Assembly: GCA_964645045.1 (NCBI GenBank)
Contig: CAZXYZ010000029.1
Location: 33,527 to 97,526, forward strand
Direction: 5' to 3'
Source of the DNA: Anammoximicrobium sp964645045
GTDB taxonomy: Bacteria; Planctomycetota; Planctomycetia; Pirellulales; Pirellulaceae
DNA: 64,000 nucleotides
The notes under the pieces were generated by a model, which saw only the letters and a program-made list of their open reading frames with translations, was not told the origin of the DNA and ran no database searches. A program made the translations under genes and the position numbers. How positions within the stretch are numbered: the stretch's first letter is position 1; every line of letters begins with the position of its first letter. Shown piece after piece: positions 10,018 through 18,620 of the stretch.

Positions 10018-11061
10018 ATGAATCTGATCGACCTGGCCGAACGCAAGATCCTGCCGGACTGGCTGATCCGCCTGGGTATGCGCCGGTTGCTGGCCCGCCG
10101 CCTGGAGGAGGAGCGGCAGCGGGACGCCGCGCAACCCGGAGGGGCGCTGCGGGAATTTGTACAGGAACTGCGCCGCAGTCCGATCGCCCTCCACACCGAC
10201 GCTGCGAACGTGCAGCACTACGAGGTCCCCACCGAATTCTTCCGGCGGGTGCTCGGCCCGCGGCTGAAGTACAGTTCCTGCTACTGGCCGCGAGCGGACA
10301 TGACGTTGCCGCAGGCGGAAGACGCGATGCTGGACTTGTTCTGCCAGCGGGCGGGAATCGAGGACGGCATGGACGTCCTCGAATTGGGCTGCGGCTGGGG
10401 CTCGCTCTGCCTGTGGATCGCCGAGCATTACCCGAACTGCCGCGTGCTGGCGATTTCCAATTCGAATACGCAGCGCGAGTTCATCGAGTCACGGTGCCGT
10501 GATCTGGGGCGGAACAACGTCGAAGTGCAGACCGCCAACGTCGCCGACTTTGAGACCGAGCGGCAATTTGACCGGGTGGTGTCGGTCGAGATGTTCGAGC
10601 ATGTCCGCAACTACGAAGAGTTGCTGTGCCGCATTGCGGCCTGGCTGAAACCCGACGGCAAGCTGATGGTACACATCTTCTGTCACGCCCGGTTCGGCTA
10701 CCCGTTTGAGACGGAGGGCGAGGCGAACTGGATGGGACGGCATTTCTTTACCGGCGGCATCATGCCGTGCGACGACCTGCTCCTGCATTTCCAGCGCGAT
10801 CTGGTGCTGGAGGATCACTGGCGGCTGTCGGGCACCCACTACGCCAGAACGCTGGAGGCTTGGTTGACGAGTTGTGACCGCCAGCGGTCCGATTTGCTCG
10901 CGCTGTTCGCATCCACGGCCGGCCCGAAAGATGCTGCCCGTCAACTCCAGCGCTGGCGGATGTTCTTCATGGCTTGTGCGGAATTGTTCAGGTATCGCGG
11001 AGGGGACGAGTGGTTCGTCTCCCACTATCGCTTCTCAAACCGGGAAAAGCCCGGCCCTTGA
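10018..11061 (+). CDS. CFA-synthase-family SAM-dependent methyltransferase (coclaurine N-methyltransferase-like)
   Basis: The protein has 347 residues. The SAM-binding loop LELGCGWGSL is at 121-130, preceded by the family signature region LKYSSCYW (83-90). The C-terminal half keeps FEHVRNYEELL, FFTGGIMPCDDLLLHFQ, DHWRLSGTHYARTLEAWL and AELFRYRGGDEW. These last motifs match, from memory, the plant coclaurine N-methyltransferase and related 'CFAS-like' branch more closely than the bacterial Cfa lipid enzyme, which also has an extra N-terminal region. It therefore transfers a methyl group from SAM, but whether to a lipid double bond or to a small amine cannot be told. The ATG at 10018 has only a weak, distant GGAG. 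It stands alone, divergent from the giant-protein operon. Confidence 0.8.
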   Translation: MNLIDLAERKILPDWLIRLGMRRLLARRLEEERQRDAAQPGGALREFVQELRRSPIALHTDAANVQHYEVPTEFFRRVLGPRLKYSSCYWPRADMTLPQAEDAMLDLFCQRAGIEDGMDVLELGCGWGSLCLWIAEHYPNCRVLAISNSNTQREFIESRCRDLGRNNVEVQTANVADFETERQFDRVVSVEMFEHVRNYEELLCRIAAWLKPDGKLMVHIFCHARFGYPFETEGEANWMGRHFFTGGIMPCDDLLLHFQRDLVLEDHWRLSGTHYARTLEAWLTSCDRQRSDLLALFASTAGPKDAARQLQRWRMFFMACAELFRYRGGDEWFVSHYRFSNREKPGP

Positions 11062-11127
11062 CACGAAGTCACGGACGCGTTTGAATCGTCATCGCGACGC
11101 TCGCCGGCGCGGAACGAAAGAGCTGAA

Positions 11128-12942
11128 ATGAACCCAAACAGGAACCCCTTCTTTTTCCTTCTCGGTGTCCTCTGCGCCTCGGCGGTGCCGATCCAAGCGG
11201 ACGACAGACCCAACTTTATCGTCTTCTACACCGACGACCACGGCTACGCCGACCTCGGCCTCCACGGCATCGTCAAGGACATCAAGACGCCGCACCTCGA
11301 TGCGCTGGCCCGCGGCGGCGTCGTCGCGAAGCACGGTTACAGCACCGCGCCGCAATGCGTGCCGTCGCGAGCGGGGCTGTTGACGGGCAGGTTTCAGGCG
11401 CGGTTTGGCGTCGAGTCCAACGCCTCGCCGCTCGATGGCTTCAACCGGCAGACCACCATCGCCACGCGTCTGCAACAAGCCGGCTATGCGACGGCGCAGT
11501 TCGGCAAATGGCACCTGGGACCGACGCCCGAGATCAACAAGCACGGATTCACCCACGTCTTCTCGCAACACGCCCAACGCCCCTTCTCCGCGAACATCAC
11601 CCTCGACGGCAAAGACCGCCCCCTGGGCGACCTGCCGCCCACGGAATATCACATTGACGGCTGCTCGAAGGCCGCCGCCGCGCTCATCGAGCGTTATCGA
11701 GACCAGTCGTTCTTCCTCTACATCGCCTACCGCGCCCCGCACACGCCGCTCGACGCGCCGCAGCACTACAAGGACCGTTTTCCGGGCGAAATGCCGGAAC
11801 GCCGCCGCGCCGCGCTCGGGATGCTCGCCGCGATGGATGACGGCGTCGGCCTCATCACCGGCACGCTGAAGAAGCACGGCCTCGCGGAGAAAACGCTCAT
11901 TTTCTTCATCGGCGACAACGGCGCTCCGCTGAAAATCCACAAGCGGGATTCGCCTCTCCAGGGCGATCCCGGCGGGTGGGATGGGAGCCTCAACGACCCG
12001 CTGAACGGCGAAAAAGGCATGCTCGCCGAGGGCGGCATGCATGTGCCCTTCCTCATCGCCTGGCCCGGCACCATCCCGGCGGGTCAGACCTACGAGCCTC
12101 CCGTCAGCGCCCTCGACGTCGCCGCCACCTTCGCCGCGCTCGCGGACCTGGCCGTGAAACCGGGCGACCTCGACGGCGTGAATCTTCTCCCGCATCTCCA
12201 AGGCGAAATCCAAACCTCACCGCACGACTTTCTCGCTTGGCGCTGGATCGCCCAAAGCGCCATTCGCGAGGGCAACTGGAAGCTTCTGCGCGGAGGTGAT
12301 CGCGAATACCTCTACGACCTCGCGGGCGATCTGGCAGAGAAACACGACCTCGCGGCGAAACATCCCGACATCGTCGCCCGCCTTCGCACCCGACTCAAAG
12401 CCTGGTGCGACGAACTCTCTCCCCCCGGCTTGGTCAACGGCAGCATGGCTCAAACGTGGAACGAATACTTCGACCACTATCTCGAAGGCAAGCCTTCCGC
12501 CTCAGCCCTCAACGCCAAGAACAAGGCCACCGCCGGCAGCCAAGGCTGGCAGGCCCGCAACGGCGTCGCCTCGCTTCAAAACGGCGCCTTGGTCTTCACG
12601 CCCGATGCCAACGCCGCCCAGCGCGCCCGCCCTTTCCTCACCCACGCCGGCCTCAACCTCCCCGGCCCGATCACCGCCACCGTGACCCTGCGCGCAATGC
12701 AAGCCGGTGAAATCATCTTCGCCTGGCGCACCCAGGACGAAAAGGACTTCCTTCCCGCCCACCAAGCCACCCTCACCTGGACCGCCAACGGCGAGCCGCA
12801 GACCGTCGAAACTCAGCTTCCCGTCACCGGCCGTCTCATCCATCTCCGCCTCCAACCAAGCCGCGTGAACGATCTCGAAATCCGTGCCATCACCCTCCGC
12901 AGCCGCGACGGCAAAGAGCAAACCTGGAACTTTGCGCCATGA
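11128..12942 (+). CDS. Secreted sulfatase (formylglycine-dependent)
   Basis: This 604-residue protein starts with a signal peptide (about 1-24). The alkaline-phosphatase-fold sulfatase core follows: metal-binding D36/D37 in FYTDDHGY, the C77-x-P-S-R motif whose cysteine is oxidised to formylglycine, and GKWHLG at 126-131. After residue 430 or so comes a C-terminal beta-rich domain, probably carbohydrate-binding. It should cleave sulfate esters from a polysaccharide outside the cytoplasm; the substrate is unknown. Codon choice differs by eye from its neighbours (CTC for leucine and CGC/GCC runs dominate, with few TTG), suggesting transfer from another lineage such as Verrucomicrobiota. The DNA coding the signal peptide (11158-11194) resembles a dispersed intergenic repeat. 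The next feature is a fragment of a second sulfatase. Confidence 0.92.
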   Translation: MNPNRNPFFFLLGVLCASAVPIQADDRPNFIVFYTDDHGYADLGLHGIVKDIKTPHLDALARGGVVAKHGYSTAPQCVPSRAGLLTGRFQARFGVESNASPLDGFNRQTTIATRLQQAGYATAQFGKWHLGPTPEINKHGFTHVFSQHAQRPFSANITLDGKDRPLGDLPPTEYHIDGCSKAAAALIERYRDQSFFLYIAYRAPHTPLDAPQHYKDRFPGEMPERRRAALGMLAAMDDGVGLITGTLKKHGLAEKTLIFFIGDNGAPLKIHKRDSPLQGDPGGWDGSLNDPLNGEKGMLAEGGMHVPFLIAWPGTIPAGQTYEPPVSALDVAATFAALADLAVKPGDLDGVNLLPHLQGEIQTSPHDFLAWRWIAQSAIREGNWKLLRGGDREYLYDLAGDLAEKHDLAAKHPDIVARLRTRLKAWCDELSPPGLVNGSMAQTWNEYFDHYLEGKPSASALNAKNKATAGSQGWQARNGVASLQNGALVFTPDANAAQRARPFLTHAGLNLPGPITATVTLRAMQAGEIIFAWRTQDEKDFLPAHQATLTWTANGEPQTVETQLPVTGRLIHLRLQPSRVNDLEIRAITLRSRDGKEQTWNFAP

Positions 12943-13025
12943 CGGCTTGTGTCGGCAAGTGGCATCTCGGCTTCGGCGAAAAGACGCCCGACTGGAACGG
13001 CGATTTGTCATCGGACCTGGCCTAA
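12939..13025 (+). pseudogene. Sulfatase fragment
   Basis: Starting in the ATGA that ends the sulfatase above, a 28-codon frame reads TACVGKWHLGFGEKTPDWNG and then stops at 13025. GKWHLG and DWNG are internal motifs of sulfatases of the kind where a WNGDL segment follows, so this is a piece of a second sulfatase cut on both sides. Its end overlaps the stop of the convergent minus-strand gene by three bases. It is too short to be functional. Confidence 0.65.
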
Positions 13026-15619
13026 TCGGTTGCCGGCCCCTCGCGCCAGATGCGGGAGCGCCAGTCGCCCAGCCAGGGCCACAGCCGGTGTTGGTTGAGG
13101 TCCACTTCCGTGACGATCACGGCTTTGTCGGTCTCGGCTTGGACGAGCATGTCGCCCGCGCGGTCGAAGATGGCGGTGCGGAAATCGTAGCCGCTGGTCA
13201 CCAGGTACAGCTGGTTCTCCACCGCCCGCGCGCGGGCCAGCAATTCCTGGCCGCCCCAGATGGGCATCAGAATCACTTCCGCTCCTTGGGCCGCCAAGCG
13301 GCGGGCCACCTCGGGGTAACTCAGGTCCCAACAGATCATCATGCCCACGCGGCCGAAATCCGTTTCGAACACCGGGTACTCCTTGCCCGGCGTGATGCCG
13401 CCGTCGATTTCCTCGCTCGGCAGACAGACCTTGTGGTATTTGCCAACCAGCCGGCCATCCCGACCGATCAACACGCTGGTGTTATGGATCACCTTGCCGG
13501 CCCGTTCGTACAGGCCGGCCACCAGATACAGCTGGTGCTGCGCGGCTTTGCGCCCCAGAAACTCCGTCGTGGGGCCGGGAATCGGCTCGGCGACGTCGGC
13601 GTAACGCTTGCCTGTCCCCACCACGGTGATGCCCTCCGGCAGGCAGACGATATCCGCTTTCTTCTCGGCGGCTTCGTCGATCAAGGCGGCAAACTGCTCC
13701 AGGTTTTCTTGCGGCGATTGGCTGCCCCGCGGCCGATGATGGATGGCCGCCAATCGCACGGGGCGCGGCGGCGGCGCGGCTGTCTCCGTCAATTCGCCGC
13801 CCTGCCACAGCACTTCAGCGTTGGCGGCCCAGCGGAAATGCAGTTCCAGTTGAGCCTGCGCTGCGCCGGGCGGAGCCTGATAGGTCGCGCTCAGCGCCGT
13901 CCAGCCGTCGTCGCTGGAAATCGGCTCCGTCGCAGGATATTCCGCGCGTTCGAGTTGCTTGTCGGCGGCGTCGAACCACAGCATGCGGGCCAGCACGCTA
14001 CGGACGGGCGTCGTCAGGTTCGTGCCCCGGTAGCGGGCGGAGAATCGATAGTGCTTGCCGCCGGAGACCGCCACGCGCCGCTGCCAGCGGCCGTCCACCG
14101 CATCGTCGCCGCGACCGGCGAGTCCCAACAGGTACGCGTCTGGGTCGGCCGTCGCAGCGGGCCGAGCGACCCACCACAGCGGTGCGATCTCGTCCCGTGC
14201 CGCAAACGGATGCCAACCGTCCGGCTCCGCTGCCACGTCCTCGGCGGCCTTTCGCTTGCGCAGTTCGAACGCGGACAAACTGCGCGGCGCAAACGGCAGC
14301 GGGGCATCTGCGGGCAGCGAATCGAGCGAAGTTTGCAGCCGGCGTCGGGGTTCGGCGATCGCTTGATCCTGAGACGAGGATAGGTCCTGTTTTTCCAGCG
14401 GATCAACAGCCAGATCGAAAAACTCGCCCGTGGAATACAGCTTGAACCGCTGATCGCGGACGACTCGCGTTTCGGCGTACTGCGAAAAGACCCAATCCCG
14501 TGGCGGCCGTTCGCTCGGGCGTCCCAACACCGTCGCGGCGAACGAGCGGCCGTCGAGCGTGACGCCTTCGGGCAGCGGAGCCCCGGCCAACTCGGCCAGC
14601 GTGGGCAGGACGTCCGTCAGATCGCACAGTTGATCGGCGACCCGGCCGCCGGGGACGAGCGCCGGGCAATTCACGATCAGCGGCATGTCGATACCGCCTT
14701 CGGTCAAGCCGTAACCGCCGGCTTGCGCCACACGGCCGGCCATGCGACCGGTGTATTTGCGTTCGTTGCCGTTATCGGACGTGACCACGACGATCGTGCG
14801 GTCGCGCAGGCTCAGTTCCTCCAGCGCCCGGACCAGCCGTCCGATATCGCGATCCGCGTACCGCACCATGCCCGCAAACAACTCGCGATCCGACAACCCG
14901 GCTTGGTCCTTGTTCAGCGGCGTGGCGGTCACGGGGCCATGGGTCAGCGGCGCTGAATAGTAGGCCAGGAACGGCCGGTCGCGGTGCCGCCGCATGAAGT
15001 CGATCAAGTAGTCGGAGAACAGGTCCGGGCCGTACCGCCCTTCGGTCGCCAGCGTCCGGCCGTTTTGCACGACGTAGGGATCGAAGTACCGTTGGGAATT
15101 CGCCGGATGTCCGCGCGGGCCGTCGGGCCAGATGCAGTGCTCGTCGGACCCGTGCCGCCAGAGGGCGTCGGCCTGATCCGGTTCGAGCAGCTGGCTGATC
15201 TGCCATTTGCCCGCGATGGCCGTGGCGTAACCGGACGAGCGTAGCACTTGGGCGAACGTGATTTCGCACAGCTGATCGAAATTGCCGCCGGCATAAATGG
15301 CCGCGTCATGGTGCGTGGTCCAGCCGGTGCGGAACGGATAACGGCCCGTCAGCAGCGCGACGCGCGAAGTGCTGCAAAACGGCGTTGTGTAGAAATGCTG
15401 GAACCGCAGGCCGCTGGTCGCCAGTTGGTCAATCTCCGGCGTTTGGCCTTCGAGGCTGCCACAGCAGCCGAGCCAATCCTGGCCGATGTTGTCCAGCAGA
15501 ATGAAAAGGATGTTCGGCGGCTGCCGGCGCGGGGCCTCAGCCGCGTGGATGGGACCAGCCCACAGCAGCTCTGCCAACATGCCAAGGCAACCGATCCAAA
15601 GTGACTTTGCTTGTGACAT
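13022..15619 (-). CDS. Sulfatase fused to nitrilase-type carbon-nitrogen hydrolase
   Basis: This single 865-residue frame has a signal peptide (about 1-27) and two enzymes. Residues 35-480 are a sulfatase: metal site around D43, formylglycine motif C82-S-T-S-R, GKWQ near the usual GKWH, and a C-terminal EFFDLAVDP segment. Residues about 485-600 are a beta-sandwich, carbohydrate-binding-like module. Residues about 600-865 are a carbon-nitrogen hydrolase with the complete triad E662 (CLPEG), K730 (KYHK) and C763 (ICWDLSYPE). The beta-sandwich plus nitrilase pair exists as a separate family in planctomycetes; the N-terminal sulfatase is the unusual part. It presumably desulfates and deamidates the same substrate, perhaps an N-acyl amino sugar. 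The ATG at 15619 was chosen for its GGGAG and signal peptide. It lies 42 bp after an oxidoreductase gene, probably in the same operon. Confidence 0.88.
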   Translation of the reverse strand: MSQAKSLWIGCLGMLAELLWAGPIHAAEAPRRQPPNILFILLDNIGQDWLGCCGSLEGQTPEIDQLATSGLRFQHFYTTPFCSTSRVALLTGRYPFRTGWTTHHDAAIYAGGNFDQLCEITFAQVLRSSGYATAIAGKWQISQLLEPDQADALWRHGSDEHCIWPDGPRGHPANSQRYFDPYVVQNGRTLATEGRYGPDLFSDYLIDFMRRHRDRPFLAYYSAPLTHGPVTATPLNKDQAGLSDRELFAGMVRYADRDIGRLVRALEELSLRDRTIVVVTSDNGNERKYTGRMAGRVAQAGGYGLTEGGIDMPLIVNCPALVPGGRVADQLCDLTDVLPTLAELAGAPLPEGVTLDGRSFAATVLGRPSERPPRDWVFSQYAETRVVRDQRFKLYSTGEFFDLAVDPLEKQDLSSSQDQAIAEPRRRLQTSLDSLPADAPLPFAPRSLSAFELRKRKAAEDVAAEPDGWHPFAARDEIAPLWWVARPAATADPDAYLLGLAGRGDDAVDGRWQRRVAVSGGKHYRFSARYRGTNLTTPVRSVLARMLWFDAADKQLERAEYPATEPISSDDGWTALSATYQAPPGAAQAQLELHFRWAANAEVLWQGGELTETAAPPPRPVRLAAIHHRPRGSQSPQENLEQFAALIDEAAEKKADIVCLPEGITVVGTGKRYADVAEPIPGPTTEFLGRKAAQHQLYLVAGLYERAGKVIHNTSVLIGRDGRLVGKYHKVCLPSEEIDGGITPGKEYPVFETDFGRVGMMICWDLSYPEVARRLAAQGAEVILMPIWGGQELLARARAVENQLYLVTSGYDFRTAIFDRAGDMLVQAETDKAVIVTEVDLNQHRLWPWLGDWRSRIWREGPATD

Positions 15620-15661
15620 GAGTTCGCTCCCAGTTCCCATCCCGTAAAGGTGCCAAGACAC

Positions 15662-17101
15662 CTACACCTGATCCGGCACGACGAAGGGGCTGCGGTACGG
15701 CTGGCTGAGCAGCTGATCGGCGTCGGGAGCGCCGACGAATCGTTCGGCTTGGGCGTCGAATTGCAGGGTACGGCCGAGGCGATACGTGGAATTTGTCAGC
15801 TCCAAGTGGGCGGCGTCGGCCAGGTGACGCTGCATGTCCTCGAAGGACTCGTGGAAGGTCTTGTCGCCTTCGAACGCATTCGTCTGCTTGTTGAAGGGCA
15901 CGTCTTCGCCCAGACGGTAGGAAATGTTGCCCAGGTGGGCCAATACGGTGGTGCGATGCCCCTCGATGATTTCGGCCCGGAGGTCTTCCCGGTTCCGGCT
16001 GCGCACGCAATCGATGAAGTTTCGCATGTGTCGTGGTCCCTGTTCGGGAGCGCCCGGAGGCGGGAAACTCTTGATCGGCACGCCTTCGCTCCGGCCTGTG
16101 GGGAAGAACTTGCCGTCCCGCACCACGCCTTGGTCGGTGTGGAACTCGTTGGTGATCTTCCAGTTCTGGTCCCCGACCAGGCCGCGAATCTCCAGGATCA
16201 GCTTGGCCTCGCCGAAATCGATCATGGTCAAGTGTGTGTTGGGTGTCTGCCCCTGGTCCTGGTAGCCGAAGCGGCCGCCGAGGCTGAAGACGCTCTTCGG
16301 CGTTGCGCCGTCGGGCAGGGCCCAGCGGCAGACGTCCAGCTGGTGCGAGCCCATGTTGCCGATCTCGCCGTCGCCAAAGTCCCACGACCAGTGCCAATTG
16401 TAATGCACGAGATTGGTGCGGAACGGCTGCACGGGCGCCGAACCCAGCCAGAGATTGAAGTCCAGTTCCCTGGGCGGCTCCTGCGGGTCCTTGACGCCGA
16501 TACTGAGCCGCGAGCGACTGGCGTGACCGTAGGAGATCAGCAGTTTACCGTATTTCCCGTTGCGCACGTCGTTGACCAACTGGATCCAATGCGGATCGCA
16601 GCGCCGCTGCGTGCCGTGCTGGACGATGCGGTCGTACTTTCTGGCCGCCTCGACCAGCTTTCGGCCTTCGCGGATGTTGTGACTGCAAGGCTTCTCCACG
16701 TACACGTCCTTGCCCGCCTGACAGGCCCAGATGGCCATCAGCGAGTGCCAATGATTGGGCGTGACGATGGAAACGGCATCGAGGCGCTTGTCGTCCAGGG
16801 CCCGGCGAATGTCCTGGACGCAGACGGGCGTGTTGCCGGCCAGTCGCTTTACGAGGTCGCTTCGGGACGCGAACAGCCGGCTGTCGGGATCGACCAGGTA
16901 GGCGATCTCGACATCCTTCATTCCGCCGAAGCCGGTGATGTGGCTTTGTCCCCGCCCGTTGATTCCTGCGACGGCGATCCGAACCCGATCGTTGGCTCCC
17001 AGCACTCGCCCGGAGGCCCTCGTGCCGGAGATCACGAACGTCGCCAGTGCGCTGCCAGCCACGGTACGTTTGAGAAACTCACGCCGATTGAGTGTGCTCA
17101 T
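15662..17101 (-). CDS. Tat-exported Gfo/Idh/MocA-family oxidoreductase
   Basis: The product has 479 residues. It opens with a twin-arginine signal (NRREFLKRTVAG), then a Rossmann fold with AGINGRGQSH (45-54) for NAD(P), the EKP motif at 136-138 and the conserved N-H-W-H segment near 116. The C-terminal half is the beta-sheet substrate/oligomerisation domain. Family members reduce or oxidise sugars and sugar derivatives; Tat export means the cofactor is loaded before export. Its ATG shares a base with the TAA of the upstream paralogue (TAATG), so the pair is translationally coupled. The next gene downstream is the sulfatase-nitrilase. The context suggests catabolism of a sulfated or amidated sugar. 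Confidence 0.9.
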   Translation of the reverse strand: MSTLNRREFLKRTVAGSALATFVISGTRASGRVLGANDRVRIAVAGINGRGQSHITGFGGMKDVEIAYLVDPDSRLFASRSDLVKRLAGNTPVCVQDIRRALDDKRLDAVSIVTPNHWHSLMAIWACQAGKDVYVEKPCSHNIREGRKLVEAARKYDRIVQHGTQRRCDPHWIQLVNDVRNGKYGKLLISYGHASRSRLSIGVKDPQEPPRELDFNLWLGSAPVQPFRTNLVHYNWHWSWDFGDGEIGNMGSHQLDVCRWALPDGATPKSVFSLGGRFGYQDQGQTPNTHLTMIDFGEAKLILEIRGLVGDQNWKITNEFHTDQGVVRDGKFFPTGRSEGVPIKSFPPPGAPEQGPRHMRNFIDCVRSRNREDLRAEIIEGHRTTVLAHLGNISYRLGEDVPFNKQTNAFEGDKTFHESFEDMQRHLADAAHLELTNSTYRLGRTLQFDAQAERFVGAPDADQLLSQPYRSPFVVPDQV

Positions 17102-18471
17102 TAGATCTTCTCCTCCACCACCCACGGCTGGCGATATTCTCGCTTGAAGAAGCCCATGGCCTCGGCATCGTCAAGAATCTGCTCAGTCTGCGGATCGATG
17201 CACAGCTTCCGGCCGCCGAGCCGGCAGCTGATGTTGGCGTAGTGGACCAGCAGCAGGCTGCGGTGACCTTCTTCGATGTCGGCGTTGGGCCGCTGGCGGC
17301 TCTTGACCGACTGGACGAAGTTCGCCTTGTGGTCCGGGTCGGGGAAGCGGCCGTGCAACTGGTCCCTGACCACCGGCTGGCGATCCTTGGTGCGAATGAA
17401 AACCTGCCAACCGCCGCCCATCCGGCCGATGTACATCACACCCTGTTCGCCGTACAGCTCGATCCGCGTGGCGTTCTGGGGCCAATAGGGGAAGATATCG
17501 CCGTTGCGGATCCCGTCGTCGCTTTCGAGCATGTAGGGCGTATAGAGCGTTTGTTCGTAGGTCATCAGCAGGTTGGGGAACTCGAACGTGGCCGCCTGCG
17601 TGTCGGGCGTTTCGGCGGCTCCCTGGGTGTTGAAGAGCCCGCCCACGCAATAGACGCTGCGCGGATAATCGACGCCGCACAGCCAGCGGGCCAGATCGAG
17701 TTGATGGATTCCCTGGTAGGACATCTGGCCGCCGGAGTAGTCCCAGAGCTTGCGCCACTGGGTATGGATCGCCTGGTTGTACTTGCGCTGGGGGGCCGGT
17801 CCGTTCCACATTTCCCAGTCCAGCGTGGCGGGCGGGTCAGAGTCCGTTGCCCACTGGAAGTTGGTCTCGTGACGCTGCTCATGGACACGGCAGAGATGGA
17901 TCCGGCCCAGCTTTCCCTCGTCGAGGTAACGTTTGGCAGCGAAGTTGTACGGAGCACTGCGGTTCTGCGTGCCGATCTGGACGATGCGGTTGTACTTGCG
18001 CGCCGCCTCGACGGCCTGGCGGCCTTCCCAGCAATTGTGACTCTGCGGCTTTTCGCAATAGACATCCTTGCCGGCGCGGCAGCACAGAATCGTCGCCAGG
18101 GCGTGCCAGTGCGGCGGCGTGGCGATGACCGCGGCGTCGACCGCAGCGTCGGTGAGCATCTCGCGGAAGTCCTGAACGCACTTGGGCCGCTTGCCGCCTT
18201 GGCGCGCGGCGTAGTCGTTCGCTCGCGGCTCGTGCAACGCGCGGTTCACATCGCAAATGTAGCCGATCTCGCAATCGTCACGCTCCAGGAACCCCAGGGC
18301 CAGCGAGTGGCCCCGCCCTCCGCCGACGCCGATCATCGCCAGCACGAGCCGCTCGTTGGCCGGTGCTGCCCGCACGGATCGCGGGTTGGAGAGGATCGTC
18401 AATCCCGCCGCCAGACCGATGGCGGACCGGGGGGTCCGCTCCAGAAAATCACGCCGATTCAGGGTGCTCAT
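17101..18471 (-). CDS. Tat-exported Gfo/Idh/MocA-family oxidoreductase
   Basis: This 456-residue protein is a paralogue of the next gene downstream. It has a twin-arginine motif (NRRDFLER), the nucleotide-binding GVGGGRG at 48-54, PPHWHA near 119-124 and EKP at 140-142. The C-terminal domain contains GIHQLDLARW, typical of the family. I chose ATG 18471 because AGGAG lies eight bases upstream; ATG 18477 would leave almost no spacing. Its stop overlaps the following start by one base. Paired exported oxidoreductases of this family are common in planctomycete polysaccharide-utilisation clusters, but the substrate cannot be inferred. Confidence 0.9.
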   Translation of the reverse strand: MSTLNRRDFLERTPRSAIGLAAGLTILSNPRSVRAAPANERLVLAMIGVGGGRGHSLALGFLERDDCEIGYICDVNRALHEPRANDYAARQGGKRPKCVQDFREMLTDAAVDAAVIATPPHWHALATILCCRAGKDVYCEKPQSHNCWEGRQAVEAARKYNRIVQIGTQNRSAPYNFAAKRYLDEGKLGRIHLCRVHEQRHETNFQWATDSDPPATLDWEMWNGPAPQRKYNQAIHTQWRKLWDYSGGQMSYQGIHQLDLARWLCGVDYPRSVYCVGGLFNTQGAAETPDTQAATFEFPNLLMTYEQTLYTPYMLESDDGIRNGDIFPYWPQNATRIELYGEQGVMYIGRMGGGWQVFIRTKDRQPVVRDQLHGRFPDPDHKANFVQSVKSRQRPNADIEEGHRSLLLVHYANISCRLGGRKLCIDPQTEQILDDAEAMGFFKREYRQPWVVEEKI

Positions 18472-18542
18472 GGGCATCGCTCCTTTCAGGAACAAACACG
18501 TCAGCGCCGAGCCACTGCCTGCGCTCGGCGATGGCTTAACAC

Positions 18543-18602
18543 GTGGCGTAAGCTTCCCGCTTGCGGTGCCGCCATCGACCGCAAGCTGGAAGCTTACGCC
18601 AC
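18543..18602. repeat. Inverted repeat with 24-bp arms (family also at 46740-46799)
   Basis: Arms at 18543-18566 and 18579-18602 are complementary except for one base, separated by a 12-base loop. The arms begin GTGGCGTAAGCTTCC. The flank TTACTTCTCGAACGGT after the right arm also matches the flank of the 46740 copy in reverse orientation, so the mobile unit is larger than the arms. It lies between the SGNH hydrolase and the first oxidoreductase on the same strand, where it could act as an RNA hairpin. Confidence 0.85.
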
Positions 18603-18620
18603 TTACTTCTCGAACGGTCC

